The position numbers and the translations under genes are program-made. The notes beneath the pieces were generated by a model that made no database searches, was not told the DNA's origin, and saw only the letters and a list, made by a program, of their open reading frames with translations. Shown piece by piece: positions 27,304-35,541 of a stretch of 64,000 bases of DNA. Each line of letters starts with the position of its first letter. Within the stretch, counting starts at the first letter, position 1. The stretch is from Acidobacteria bacterium Mor1 (GTDB lineage: Bacteria > Acidobacteriota > Polarisedimenticolia > Polarisedimenticolales > Polarisedimenticolaceae): positions 4,448,148 to 4,512,147 of the forward strand of contig CP011806.1 in the NCBI GenBank assembly GCA_001664505.1. Reading direction: 5' to 3'.

Positions 27304-27387
27304 GGTCTCGACTCCGAGTGATGTTAACGGTGATAAGTTAACGGTGCTAATATTGACATCGGAAGTGAGCGGTGTCAACATCAGGGC
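27304..27387. promoter_or_regulatory. divergent promoter/operator between RND operon and tetR
   Basis: The spacer holds two direct GTTAACGGTG copies (27323-27332, 27337-27346; 14-nt period) and an inverted pair TTGACATC (27353-27360) and GGTGTCAA (27371-27378) with one mismatch. On the minus strand TTGACA-17 bp-CAATAT could be a -35/-10 for the efflux operon, lying inside the inverted repeat. On the plus strand TGCTAATAT could be an extended -10 for tetR. Overlap of repeats with both promoters is what a TetR autorepressor site would look like; binding is inferred. Confidence 0.65.
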
Positions 27388-28080
27388 GTGGGCTCGTCGA
27401 AGAAACCTGAAAAACCGCTAGAAAACGCCCAAAACCAGGGCGTGGACAAGGCGGGCGGCAAGGATCGCTACCACCATGGCGACCTGCGCAGAGCCCTGAT
27501 CGACGCCGCCGTCGACCTGATCCGAACCGGCGGCGTGGGCCAGTGGACCCTCCGGGAGGCCGCCCGCAGGGCGGGCGTCTCGGTGGCCGCGCCCTATCGG
27601 CACTTCGAGTCGAAGCAGGATCTGCTGGCGGCGGTGGCCCTCGAGGGGTTTCAGCGCTTCGGGGCGGCTCTCGGCGAGGCGATCGCCCGTACCGAGGGGG
27701 ATGCCTTCGACCAGCTGACCAACATCGGCCGCGGCTACATTCGATTCGCCACCGAGAACCCGTCGTTCATCGAGGTGATGTTCGGCAGGGAGTTCTCGAG
27801 TCTCGACGACTATCCGGAGCTGGCGGCCGCGGCGGATTCCGCCCACGACCATTTGCTGCGGACCGTCGAGGGCTGTCTCGAATTACTCGGTACCGAACCC
27901 AGCGTCGACGCCGACGTGCTGGCGGTGATGGCCTGGTCCATGGTGCACGGCCTGTCGTCCCTGCTCTCATCGAACAAGCTGCGGGACCACCAGACACCGG
28001 AACAGGCGGCCCAACTGACCGAAGCGGTGCTGCAGCACTTCGAGCGGGGATTGCGCGCCCTGGGTGGCGGCTCAGGCTAA
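27388..28080 (+). CDS. TetR-family transcriptional regulator of the adjacent efflux operon
   Basis: A 230-aa regulator with a GTG start at 27388. The N-terminal helix-turn-helix is classic TetR: RYHHGDLRRALIDAAVDLIRTGG, then WTLREAARRAGVSVAAPYRHFESKQDLLAAV. The C-terminal part (ITENPSFIEVMFG-type helix; VMAWSMVHGLSSLL) is the WHG/TetR_C_33-like ligand-binding domain. The first 25 residues are a Lys/Asn-rich extension. It is divergent from the RND operon over 84 bp of repeats, so it probably represses that operon and itself, with release by an unknown drug or metabolite. Confidence 0.9.
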   Translation: MGSSKKPEKPLENAQNQGVDKAGGKDRYHHGDLRRALIDAAVDLIRTGGVGQWTLREAARRAGVSVAAPYRHFESKQDLLAAVALEGFQRFGAALGEAIARTEGDAFDQLTNIGRGYIRFATENPSFIEVMFGREFSSLDDYPELAAAADSAHDHLLRTVEGCLELLGTEPSVDADVLAVMAWSMVHGLSSLLSSNKLRDHQTPEQAAQLTEAVLQHFERGLRALGGGSG

Positions 28081-28101
28081 GAGCGGCCGGGCCGGTGCGG
28101 C

Positions 28102-28776
28102 CTACCTGGCCTGTTGCTTCCTGGCGGTGAGGGCTCTCGCCGCGGAGTGCCCTGCGATGCCGAAGGCGACGGCCACGTTGAACGACTCCTTCCCGCCGTA
28201 CATCGGAATCGCCACCCGCCTCAGGTCACGAGACAGGAGTTCGGTGCCGACTCCCGCGACCTCGTTGCCCACGATCAGGCAGACCCGTTCAGGCCAGCGG
28301 AAGGCGTCGAGTTCGACGGCGCCGCCGCCCCGCTCCAGCACCACCGGGACGAAGCCCTCGGCAGCCAGGGCATCGCACGCCGAGGCGGGCTCGGCTACGT
28401 AGCGCCAGCGCACCATTTCCTCGGCGCCCAGGGCGGTCTTGGCGATCTCGGGCCGGGGCGGGCAGCCGGTGATCCCGGTCAGGATCAGCTCCTCTACGCC
28501 GCAGGCATCGGCGCTGCGGAAGATCGAACCCACGTTCCACAGGCTGCGCACGTTGTCGACGATCACCCGCAGCGGCAGCCGGGACTGCGGCGCGCCGGCA
28601 CCGCCGGCGATGCGTTGCTCCCGCTCACTCAGCTCCGCCTCGATCCGGGCCGGCCGGGCGGTCATGCGCTTGCCGCAGTACAGGCAGAAGACGTTGCGCC
28701 CGAGATCCCGCGAGGTCACATGGAACGACCGCCGGCAGGCGGCATCGCGGCAGCGGACGGAGACGAACTCGGCCAT
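28102..28776 (-). CDS. SpoU/TrmH-family RNA 2'-O-methyltransferase with N-terminal zinc ribbon
   Basis: A 224-aa protein. The C-terminal 155 residues hold the three SpoU motifs: NVRSLWNVGSIFRSAD, LIVGNEVAGV, and IPMYGGKESFNVAVAFGI (usually SLNVAVA). These form the knotted SAM-binding fold that methylates ribose 2'-OH in tRNA or rRNA. Before it, residues 1-40 carry CRDAAC and CLYC, a small zinc-finger-like module that many SpoU proteins lack. Start at ATG 28776; no obvious ribosome binding site. It is downstream of a zinc-ribbon gene, 34 bp away, in a likely operon, and converges with tetR. Confidence 0.85.
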   Translation of the reverse strand: MAEFVSVRCRDAACRRSFHVTSRDLGRNVFCLYCGKRMTARPARIEAELSEREQRIAGGAGAPQSRLPLRVIVDNVRSLWNVGSIFRSADACGVEELILTGITGCPPRPEIAKTALGAEEMVRWRYVAEPASACDALAAEGFVPVVLERGGGAVELDAFRWPERVCLIVGNEVAGVGTELLSRDLRRVAIPMYGGKESFNVAVAFGIAGHSAARALTARKQQAR

Positions 28777-28810
28777 GCCGCCATCGTAGCAGCGGCGCGG
28801 GGGGGCTGGG

Positions 28811-29398
28811 TCAGGCGCTGCGGCCGCTGGTGGAACTCATGGCCAGTTCGGCCAGATGCTTGCCGCTCATCGACAGGGTGAAGGACTGGTTGTCCCGGGC
28901 GGTCAGGTAGCCCGAGTCCTGCAGCAGGCCGACCGCCTGGACCGCCTTGTCCCCCTCGAAGGTCAGATCGTAGACGGTGACCTTGGCGTCGTCGTTGAAC
29001 ACGGTGCAGACCGACTCTGCCTCCCGCACCTGGGACAGCCCGACGAGGATCTGCACCTGGAGCGGCGTCAGTGCCGACAGTTCGCGGTAGCCGCCGCCGT
29101 TACCGACCGGAGCGCTTCCGGCTTTCTCTCCGGCGGTCTGCATCACCGCGCCGCAGCGCATACAGCGCCGGGAGCCCTTGGAGACCGAGGCCTTGCACTT
29201 GGGACACTTCGAGGCGGGTTCCGGCTTGGCGGCAGCGGTCGCCGCCTGCTTGCGGTTCTTGCTCTCGGCTTCGAGGCGTGCCTGGGCCTTGGTCTTGATC
29301 TTGGGCCGGGCGGACGGCTGTTCCTTGGTGTCTTTCTTCTTGCCGCCGAGGGCCGAGGCCAGCCGGCTCAAGAGAGACGAACCACCAGACTTGCTCAT
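28811..29398 (-). CDS. zinc-ribbon protein with basic linker and possible winged-helix C-terminus
   Basis: A 195-aa protein starting at ATG 29398 with GGGAG about 9 nt upstream. The first 60 residues are Lys-rich and disordered-looking (ALGGKKKDTKE). A zinc ribbon follows: CPKC then CMRC about 11 residues later. The C-terminal part (LSALTPLQVQILVGLSQVREAE; AVGLLQDSGYLTARDN) has the alternating helices and small turn of a winged helix-like domain, but I cannot assign a family. It is probably a cytoplasmic nucleic-acid or ribosome-associated protein. Likely operon with the SpoU gene. Confidence 0.65.
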   Translation of the reverse strand: MSKSGGSSLLSRLASALGGKKKDTKEQPSARPKIKTKAQARLEAESKNRKQAATAAAKPEPASKCPKCKASVSKGSRRCMRCGAVMQTAGEKAGSAPVGNGGGYRELSALTPLQVQILVGLSQVREAESVCTVFNDDAKVTVYDLTFEGDKAVQAVGLLQDSGYLTARDNQSFTLSMSGKHLAELAMSSTSGRSA

Positions 29399-29513
29399 CG
29401 AACTCACTCCCTGGGGGGTGGTGGTGGACACGTATCGTCTCCGGGCGTGCCCTTCTTTAAAAAGAATGAGTCTTTCGGGCATTGGCGGCCATTTCAATTC
29501 TGTACTCCCCACG

Positions 29514-29558
29514 AAAAAGGCCCCGTCTCCGGCCGCGGGGGGCGGCGGAGGCGGGGCC
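29514..29558 (-). terminator. rho-independent terminator
   Basis: On the minus strand GGCCCCGCCTCC pairs with GGAGACGGGGCC around a GC-rich loop, followed by five T residues (29518-29514). It is 26 bp past the stop of the beta-propeller gene at 29584. Confidence 0.85.
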
Positions 29559-29583
29559 TCGTGGGATCGCGCCGTGGCGTCGG

Positions 29584-32500
29584 TCAGGGGCAGGCGGTGC
29601 CCGGCTCGATGCGCAGCGCAGCCCAACCCTGGTCGGCCTTGGAGCCGTCAGGGTTGACCACCCGCACGTAGTGCGCGTTCCAACTGTCCGGGTCGAACAG
29701 GCCCGTCTGGTTTTCGGTCGTCACGTTCTGCAGGAAGTCCAGTTCGGTGATTCCGACCATGGTTCCCGGGAACTGGTTCTGGTCGATGCGCCCGGCCATC
29801 AGCCGCAGGAACAGCAACGCCTCCATTTCGGCCGCGGTCTCCCAGATGATATGGCCGTCGGCGTCCTCCTCGACGGTCGGGTGGATCGGAAGCTCCAGCA
29901 GCCGCATCTGCACCTGGCCGACATCCTCGGGGCCGAGGGTGGTGATCGGCGGGCCGTTGTTCGGGTCGTCCTGCACCCAGAGGTGCAATTGAGCGCCGTG
30001 CTGGATGTTCTTGCCCGAGACGCGGAAACGCCGGGCCGGTTCGTGGCGCAGCTCGCACAGCCCGTAGTCTTCGTTCGAGGGGTTGTTGAGCAGGCCGTGC
30101 TGGTACAGCCGCACCGTGTGGCCGTGGGTGCCGTTGAAGCCGGGCGCCCCGTTGTTGTCCACCAGGTTGGTCAGGCTCGGAACGTCCCGGTAGGCGGTGT
30201 TGGTCACCATCGGCAGTAGCTCGATGGCGGCCGGATCGCCGACCAGGCGTGGTGCGTCCCCCTTGGGCACCGCGACCCTGCGCTCACTTCCCAGCGGGAC
30301 CGCGAGCAGCACCAGCCGTTCCCGGGGAGAGGTGAGCAGGCCGAGCAGCTGAGTCTCGGTGAACGCGGCTCCGCTGGGCTCCTCGCGGAAGACGCCGGGA
30401 TGGACCGAGAGGTCGTACCAGAAGCCCCGGGCGCCGGCGCCGAGGAACGCCTGGACGGCGTAGCCGGCGTTGGCCAGTTCCGCCTGCTCCCGCATGTCCT
30501 GGAGCGCGTCCATGGTCTCGGTGGATCCGGAGTTGCCGGTGGTCACCGTGTGGGTCCGGCCGACCATCGGGCCGGTGCCGGTATCGAACTCCTGAACGAA
30601 CTGGTTCAGCCGCAGGACGTTGTCGCAGTCTCCAGGCTGGCCGCCGCCGCAGAGCGGGCCGAAGAAGTTCAGGTTGAAGGCGTTCATCGATGCGGTGCCG
30701 TTGAAGTCCGCCGAACGGGAGATGTCGAGCCCGGTGTGCAGCACTCCTTCGTAGCCGGTGATCGCCGACTCCCAGGGACGGGAATCGCCGTCGCGGTCGA
30801 GGCGCGCCTCCTTCTGGAACAGCAGCCGCAGTGCGGCGGTCTCGATCGGCTGCGACGGCGCGCGTACCAGCGGCGGCTGGGGCAACGGGTTGTGCGGATC
30901 GACGCCGGGGAAGTCCTCGGTCATCACGTTGTCGCTGCCTTCGGGGAAGGCGTGGCAGCCGACACAGGCCCGGCCGATGTCCGCGGCTGCGGTGGTGTAG
31001 ATCTTGAGGCCGGCGAGGGCGCCGGTGCCCGAGACCGACTGGGTCGTGTCGTTGTCGTCCGGGTCGCCGAGGGTGCCGCTGTGCACCCGTTCACGCGGTT
31101 GTTTCGGGTTCGGCGGGTAATGCACCGAGTTGATGAACTCCTCGAACTGTTCCATCTCCGGCGTGGGCAGCGGTTCATCGGCGCCGAGTAGCGATTCGAA
31201 GGCCCCCTGGAAGGCAACGAAGGTCTCACGGTCGCCACGCCAGTGATACGGCGCGTTGGTGAACAGGTCCTGGTCGTCGGGACCGACCTCCCAGTTGAGC
31301 AGGCCCTGGAGCGACTGGGTCACCATGAACGACTTGTCCGCCGGGAACACGCCGTTGGCGAAACCGTCGTTGGGCATCAGTTCGCGGGGAATCGGCAGAT
31401 CGCCGGTGCTGGGGTCTCCGAGGTCCCAGGCGAGGCCGTCGGTGCGGCCGTCGGTGTGGCAGCTCTCGCAGGTCACCTTGCCGTTGCCCGAGAGTTTGGC
31501 GTCGTAGAGGAAACGCCGCCCGTCGGTGATGTAGTCCGGCGTCGGGTCGGCACTGAGATCGAAGCTGTCGACCACCGTCTCGGCAACCGGGTCGATGATC
31601 GTGATCGAGTTGTCGACGCGGTTGAGCACGTAGAGCCGTTCGCCCGGATCCCCGGCAGAACCACTGGCGTCCTTGAGCGCCAGGCCGCGGGGGCCGGCGA
31701 TCGGCGCGTCGACCGGCGAGACGTTGATGCGCCGGATCTTCCAGTTGATCGGGGCCTGGGCCGTGGGCACGATCACGCCGATGCGGTCACTGCTCATGGC
31801 GGTGAAGAACACCTTGCTCACCGAACCCCCGTTCTCGTAGGGCACCACCGAGGTCAGTCGCGCCAGGGACTTGTTCTTGCCGAAGGGCCCGGTAGTCGGT
31901 AGCGGTTCTGCTTCGGCGTCGAGGGGGGCCGAGGTCGCGTTGCGCTCGATCGGTTGCGCGAGTTTGCGCAGGTTGACGTCCCGGCCGCGGATGGTCGGGT
32001 TGCCGGAGCAGAGGTTCTTGACCTCCCAGATCATGTGTTTGAAGAACCCTGTGTTGGCCGCGGCGACGTTGGCCTCGTCGAACAGCTCGGTGTTCCGGGC
32101 CATTCCGCCGACGACGTAGAGCGTATCGTCGGAGGCGAAGGTCATCTCGGCATTGGTCGATCCGAGGCCGCCCAGGGTGCCGAGCACGCCGGTCGTCAGG
32201 TGCTCGCTGTACAGGTCGAAGTCGTAGCGCACCGTGTTGCCCCCCTTGTGGCCCAGAACCCACAGGGTGTCGCAGGCGATGGCGGGGGTGCGCGGCTCCT
32301 TGATCGCGATGTCGTCGAGCTGGGTATCGAAGTCGAGGTCCGCGCCTGACGGTACCGCCAGGTCGATCAAGTCCGAGTCCATGGCGATCGGTTGCAGCGT
32401 CCGGGCGTGATACTTGCCCAGGGCGTCCAGGGTCATGTGGGTCACGAACAGCACGGGCGTCAGGGTGCCCTCGACGTCGATCTCGGCGAACGCCATGTGC

Positions 32501-32910
32501 AGCGGCTCGTCGGTCACCTGGGCGGTGCGGTCGAGGGTCACGCTCAGCCGGCCGGAATCGCCGGGTGCCAGATGCACCGACGTGATCGAATCGCCGAGGA
32601 AGTTGGCCACGTAGGCCCGATCCATTTCGGGGACCCACGTCACCGACACCGGCTCCAGACCGGTACGCACCCGGCTGACGAGCCGGCTCGAAACCGGAAT
32701 CGTCTCGTCGGTGTCCCAGATCTCGAGCGAGTTGTCCGGCGTGTTGACCGCCAGGATGTAGTCGTGGCCTCCGATCCGTGCGACCTCGATCGGGTGGACC
32801 TGTGGGCTCTCGACGTTGTAGTAGTCCCCGCGTCCCTGGGCGAAAACCAGCCCCGGCATCGCGGTGAACAGCAGCAATAGAACCAGCGCGAACGCGCGAC
32901 GAAGTCTCAT
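29584..32910 (-). CDS. secreted YVTN-type beta-propeller/di-haem cytochrome-like protein (paralogue)
   Basis: A 1,108-aa exported protein. ATG 32910 follows GGGGGAATCTGTCG and gives a signal peptide ending PGLVFAQ. A beta-propeller (residues about 40-460) shows VNTPDNSLEIWDTD, VANFLGDSIT and VLNRVDNSITIIDP. The haem motifs are CESCH (Cys481-His485) and CVGCH (Cys649-His653). Between and after them the HWRGDRETFVAF and GLAWDLGDPSTGDL stretches match the paralogue at 6,345-9,398. A long C-terminal region of beta-strands follows. It is predicted to be a periplasmic or extracellular redox protein of the MauG/CcpA-like class. The two paralogues are 20 kb apart, so this is an old duplication. Confidence 0.85.
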   Translation of the reverse strand: MRLRRAFALVLLLLFTAMPGLVFAQGRGDYYNVESPQVHPIEVARIGGHDYILAVNTPDNSLEIWDTDETIPVSSRLVSRVRTGLEPVSVTWVPEMDRAYVANFLGDSITSVHLAPGDSGRLSVTLDRTAQVTDEPLHMAFAEIDVEGTLTPVLFVTHMTLDALGKYHARTLQPIAMDSDLIDLAVPSGADLDFDTQLDDIAIKEPRTPAIACDTLWVLGHKGGNTVRYDFDLYSEHLTTGVLGTLGGLGSTNAEMTFASDDTLYVVGGMARNTELFDEANVAAANTGFFKHMIWEVKNLCSGNPTIRGRDVNLRKLAQPIERNATSAPLDAEAEPLPTTGPFGKNKSLARLTSVVPYENGGSVSKVFFTAMSSDRIGVIVPTAQAPINWKIRRINVSPVDAPIAGPRGLALKDASGSAGDPGERLYVLNRVDNSITIIDPVAETVVDSFDLSADPTPDYITDGRRFLYDAKLSGNGKVTCESCHTDGRTDGLAWDLGDPSTGDLPIPRELMPNDGFANGVFPADKSFMVTQSLQGLLNWEVGPDDQDLFTNAPYHWRGDRETFVAFQGAFESLLGADEPLPTPEMEQFEEFINSVHYPPNPKQPRERVHSGTLGDPDDNDTTQSVSGTGALAGLKIYTTAAADIGRACVGCHAFPEGSDNVMTEDFPGVDPHNPLPQPPLVRAPSQPIETAALRLLFQKEARLDRDGDSRPWESAITGYEGVLHTGLDISRSADFNGTASMNAFNLNFFGPLCGGGQPGDCDNVLRLNQFVQEFDTGTGPMVGRTHTVTTGNSGSTETMDALQDMREQAELANAGYAVQAFLGAGARGFWYDLSVHPGVFREEPSGAAFTETQLLGLLTSPRERLVLLAVPLGSERRVAVPKGDAPRLVGDPAAIELLPMVTNTAYRDVPSLTNLVDNNGAPGFNGTHGHTVRLYQHGLLNNPSNEDYGLCELRHEPARRFRVSGKNIQHGAQLHLWVQDDPNNGPPITTLGPEDVGQVQMRLLELPIHPTVEEDADGHIIWETAAEMEALLFLRLMAGRIDQNQFPGTMVGITELDFLQNVTTENQTGLFDPDSWNAHYVRVVNPDGSKADQGWAALRIEPGTACP

Positions 32911-33040
32911 CGACAGATTCCCCCATGGACTGCGGCGCAACGGGCGCCGTACCGGTGCCGACCGCGGAGCGCTCTCGGGCTCCGATGTCTTTCGGGGAGT
33001 CCGCTGACGAGGGGATTGCCCCGGGCGGGGCGGATGGATG

Positions 33041-33087
33041 AAAAAAGTGAGGGATGGAGGCGCGCCGCCGGGCGGACGGCGCGCCTC
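33041..33087 (-). terminator. probable terminator of the CHAT/subtilase operon
   Basis: GAGGCGCGCCG (33057-33067) and CGGCGCGCCTC (33077-33087) form an 11-bp hairpin just past the subtilase stop. On the minus strand it is followed, after about 10 nt, by a T-run (AAAAAA at 33041-33046 on +). Confidence 0.7.
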
Positions 33088-33098
33088 GCGGGTTCAGG

Positions 33099-34730
33099 TC
33101 AGGGTGCAGGAATCGTGATCGGCGTCGAGCTCCAGAAGCAGGCCCACGGACTCAATGCGCAGTCGACCTGGGGGTCGGTCTTGACCTGATACCAGAACGA
33201 AGGCTGGGTGCCGACCTTGAGCAAGGGGCCCCATCCGGGCAGGACCAGTTCGTTGATCGCGGCGTCGCGGATGTCCTGGAGGACTTGCGGAGGCAGCGCC
33301 AGCGGGTAGAACTGCTGATCGACGCGCAGCATCACCGAGTCGAGGATCTGCCCTTGGGGCAGGGGAGCCGACTGGGACAGGTTGAGGCTCATGTCGTTGC
33401 CGCTGCCTGCGCCGCCCCCTTGACCGGAGCCGTTGCCCGATGCCTCGCAGGGCACGCAGGGGTCCGACTCGGGGGTGGGGTGGGTCTCGCTGCTGTAGGT
33501 GACCAGGCTGGGGGTTTCCGGCTGTTCCTCCGGGTCCGGCGGAGGAGTGCCCTGGCTCGAGCCGCTGCGGCCCGAGGCCCAGCAGCCGGTGCTGTTGCCT
33601 CCGGACAGACCGTCGAACAGCCGGTCGATCTCCGCGTTGCAGAGCTTGTACGGACGGCGTCCCTCGGAGAGTACGGTGCACTGCAGCGCCTCGTGCTCCC
33701 AGGGCACCCAGGTGTCCCGGGAGATCGGGTCGATGCGGGGATCGTGCTCCTGAAGGAATGCCATCCAGCCGGTCAGCATCGCCGCCGAGTAGGAGGACCC
33801 TGCCGGCGCGGGCCAGTCGCCGATGCAGAGGCCGTTGCCGGGGATCAGGGCGTTGGGACCCGCCGGTGTTTCCCAGGCGCCCCCGAGCTGCTTCTCGCTG
33901 AAGTACCGGTTGTTGTTCAGCATTCCGGCCGAGGCGACGTTTTCCAGCGCCGCCGGGAACAGCGTGATCTGGTGATTGCCCGCCGCGGCGATGAAGTCCA
34001 CGCCCATGCCGCGCAGGTACTGGATGACCTTCGCCACCTGGCACGCCGCCTGATTCACGTCGCAGGCGGTCGGGGTGCCCGGGTCACGGGTCTCGTAGGT
34101 CCGGCCGAAGCTCATGTTGACCACGGTCGGCAGCAGCTGGCCGTCGGCATCCACGCTCTCGGCCACGCTGCAAAGCCGGGCCAGCAGGTGGAAGTCGTTG
34201 ACCTCCGTACCGAGGGGATCCAGCTCCTCATCGTCCATGGCCGCGAGCAAGACCTCGGTTTGAGAGCCGACGATGTCGCCGATCAGCTTGACCACGCTGG
34301 CGCCGTGGCCGTCGTCGTAGTCGATGGCCACCACGCGCCGGGTGATCCGGGGTGCCGGTCCGGGCTCCGGTTCCGGCTCGGCGCCGTCATCGCCGTCGTC
34401 GCCGAAGGGGTGCTGGGTCGGCGTCATGCTGTAGACCTTCATGTCGAGCCGTTTCGGAACGACAGGGAAGGGTTGACGTCCGCGCAGGGGCTTCGGATAG
34501 GAACTCGGGTTCTCCTGGCCGGCCGCCGCTGCGTCGCAGGCTCCCGGCGGTACCGTCGTTCCGAAGGTGAACGTCCCGTAGTCACCGCAGGGGATGGTGA
34601 AGTCGGTGGCTTCCGCGGCGCAGGTCGGGTCGACCAGCGACCATTCGATCTCGGCGTTTGCCGCCGAGCCCGCCAACAGCGCCGGCACCAATGCCAGCGC
34701 CGGCAAGAGCCGATGGTTGAGCTTACTCAT
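33099..34730 (-). CDS. secreted subtilisin-like (S8) protease with compressed Asp-His spacing
   Basis: A 543-aa exported protein; the signal peptide ends about SAANA. It keeps the subtilase signatures VVNMSFG (203-209), the oxyanion Asn252 in IAAAGNH, and GSSYSAAM with Ser313 as nucleophile. The Asp and His fall together in VVAIDYDDGHGASVV: Asp137 and His142, only 5 residues apart, where a typical S8 enzyme has 30 or more. The C-terminal half is a Pro/Gly/Glu-rich linker and a small beta-rich domain. It is last of the four-gene sigma/CHAT operon and overlaps the anti-sigma-like stop by 8 bp. Whether it is active or a pseudo-protease cannot be told from the sequence. Confidence 0.75.
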   Translation of the reverse strand: MSKLNHRLLPALALVPALLAGSAANAEIEWSLVDPTCAAEATDFTIPCGDYGTFTFGTTVPPGACDAAAAGQENPSSYPKPLRGRQPFPVVPKRLDMKVYSMTPTQHPFGDDGDDGAEPEPEPGPAPRITRRVVAIDYDDGHGASVVKLIGDIVGSQTEVLLAAMDDEELDPLGTEVNDFHLLARLCSVAESVDADGQLLPTVVNMSFGRTYETRDPGTPTACDVNQAACQVAKVIQYLRGMGVDFIAAAGNHQITLFPAALENVASAGMLNNNRYFSEKQLGGAWETPAGPNALIPGNGLCIGDWPAPAGSSYSAAMLTGWMAFLQEHDPRIDPISRDTWVPWEHEALQCTVLSEGRRPYKLCNAEIDRLFDGLSGGNSTGCWASGRSGSSQGTPPPDPEEQPETPSLVTYSSETHPTPESDPCVPCEASGNGSGQGGGAGSGNDMSLNLSQSAPLPQGQILDSVMLRVDQQFYPLALPPQVLQDIRDAAINELVLPGWGPLLKVGTQPSFWYQVKTDPQVDCALSPWACFWSSTPITIPAP

Positions 34731-35541
34731 GGGTCACCTCGCGTCGCTCGCTCCCGTTGCCCGCGGGAAGAATGGTGAGCGTCTTGGGGATGGTTGTGCC
34801 GTTGGAATCGGGGAAAAGAGCCCGCTGGGGGGATCGGTTCGCCGGAAGATCGACGGCGGCGGGAAGTTCGCCGTCGTAGGTCGCCGCGACGATCAACTCG
34901 TGGGTGCCCTTTTCGCCTCCGGCGAAGCGATGGGCCGGCCCGCTGAAGATCGCGGTGCCGCGGCCGAGTTCGACGTCGAGCCCCGGGTCGATCCGCATCA
35001 GGCGCCCGGGGTCGACCCGGTAGAGCGCGAAGAGCATGCCGGCCCGGGGAGCCTGCATCGGCTCGACGGTGACCTCGACCGACGTATCCGGATACGCTGC
35101 CGCCATGCGTTCCCCCGCCCTCTCGGCGGCCATCCCCTGAACCTGAACCGCGAAACTCAGGTCTGCGGGGAACGGCTGGCTCCGTTGGCTCCAGGCAAAC
35201 AGGCCCAGCGGCAGGGCGAGCAGCAGCATGGCCGCGGCGGCCAGCGGAATGCGGCTGCCCGAGCGTCCCGTCGACGCCTGTTCCGCCGGATAGGGTTGCC
35301 CTTCGATGGCGGCTCTGCGCGCCGCCGGTGAGGGCTTCTCGTCGATCACGCCGCCGAGATCCGCCAGACGGCGCCGGGCGTCGGCGTTGCGGCACAGCAG
35401 CGCTTCGATCTGCCGAGTGCTCTCGTCGTCGAGCTGTCCCGCGCGATAGGCCGCGAGGATCTCGTCGTCGAGATCACCGCGTCGCACGTCGGTGTCGAGC
35501 CGTGAGGGCTGCCACAACAGATCGTCATCGGATCGGGTCAT
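34723..35541 (-). CDS. single-pass membrane anti-sigma-like protein
   Basis: A 272-aa membrane protein between the CHAT gene and the subtilase gene. Residues about 25-62 (DDEILAAYRAGQLDDESTRQIEALLCRNADARRRLADL) resemble the anti-sigma zinc-finger helix, with one Cys50 but without the paired Hx3Cx2C. A single membrane helix lies at about 98-117. The extracytoplasmic part has mostly beta-strand character (VEVTVEPMQAPRAGMLFALYRVDP; GTHELIVAATYDG). It overlaps the CHAT stop (ATGA, 35538-35541). Its position corresponds to the zinc-binding anti-sigma gene of the divergent operon, so it is probably the cognate anti-sigma of the 38,312 sigma factor. Confidence 0.65.
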   Translation of the reverse strand: MTRSDDDLLWQPSRLDTDVRRGDLDDEILAAYRAGQLDDESTRQIEALLCRNADARRRLADLGGVIDEKPSPAARRAAIEGQPYPAEQASTGRSGSRIPLAAAAMLLLALPLGLFAWSQRSQPFPADLSFAVQVQGMAAERAGERMAAAYPDTSVEVTVEPMQAPRAGMLFALYRVDPGRLMRIDPGLDVELGRGTAIFSGPAHRFAGGEKGTHELIVAATYDGELPAAVDLPANRSPQRALFPDSNGTTIPKTLTILPAGNGSERREVTHE

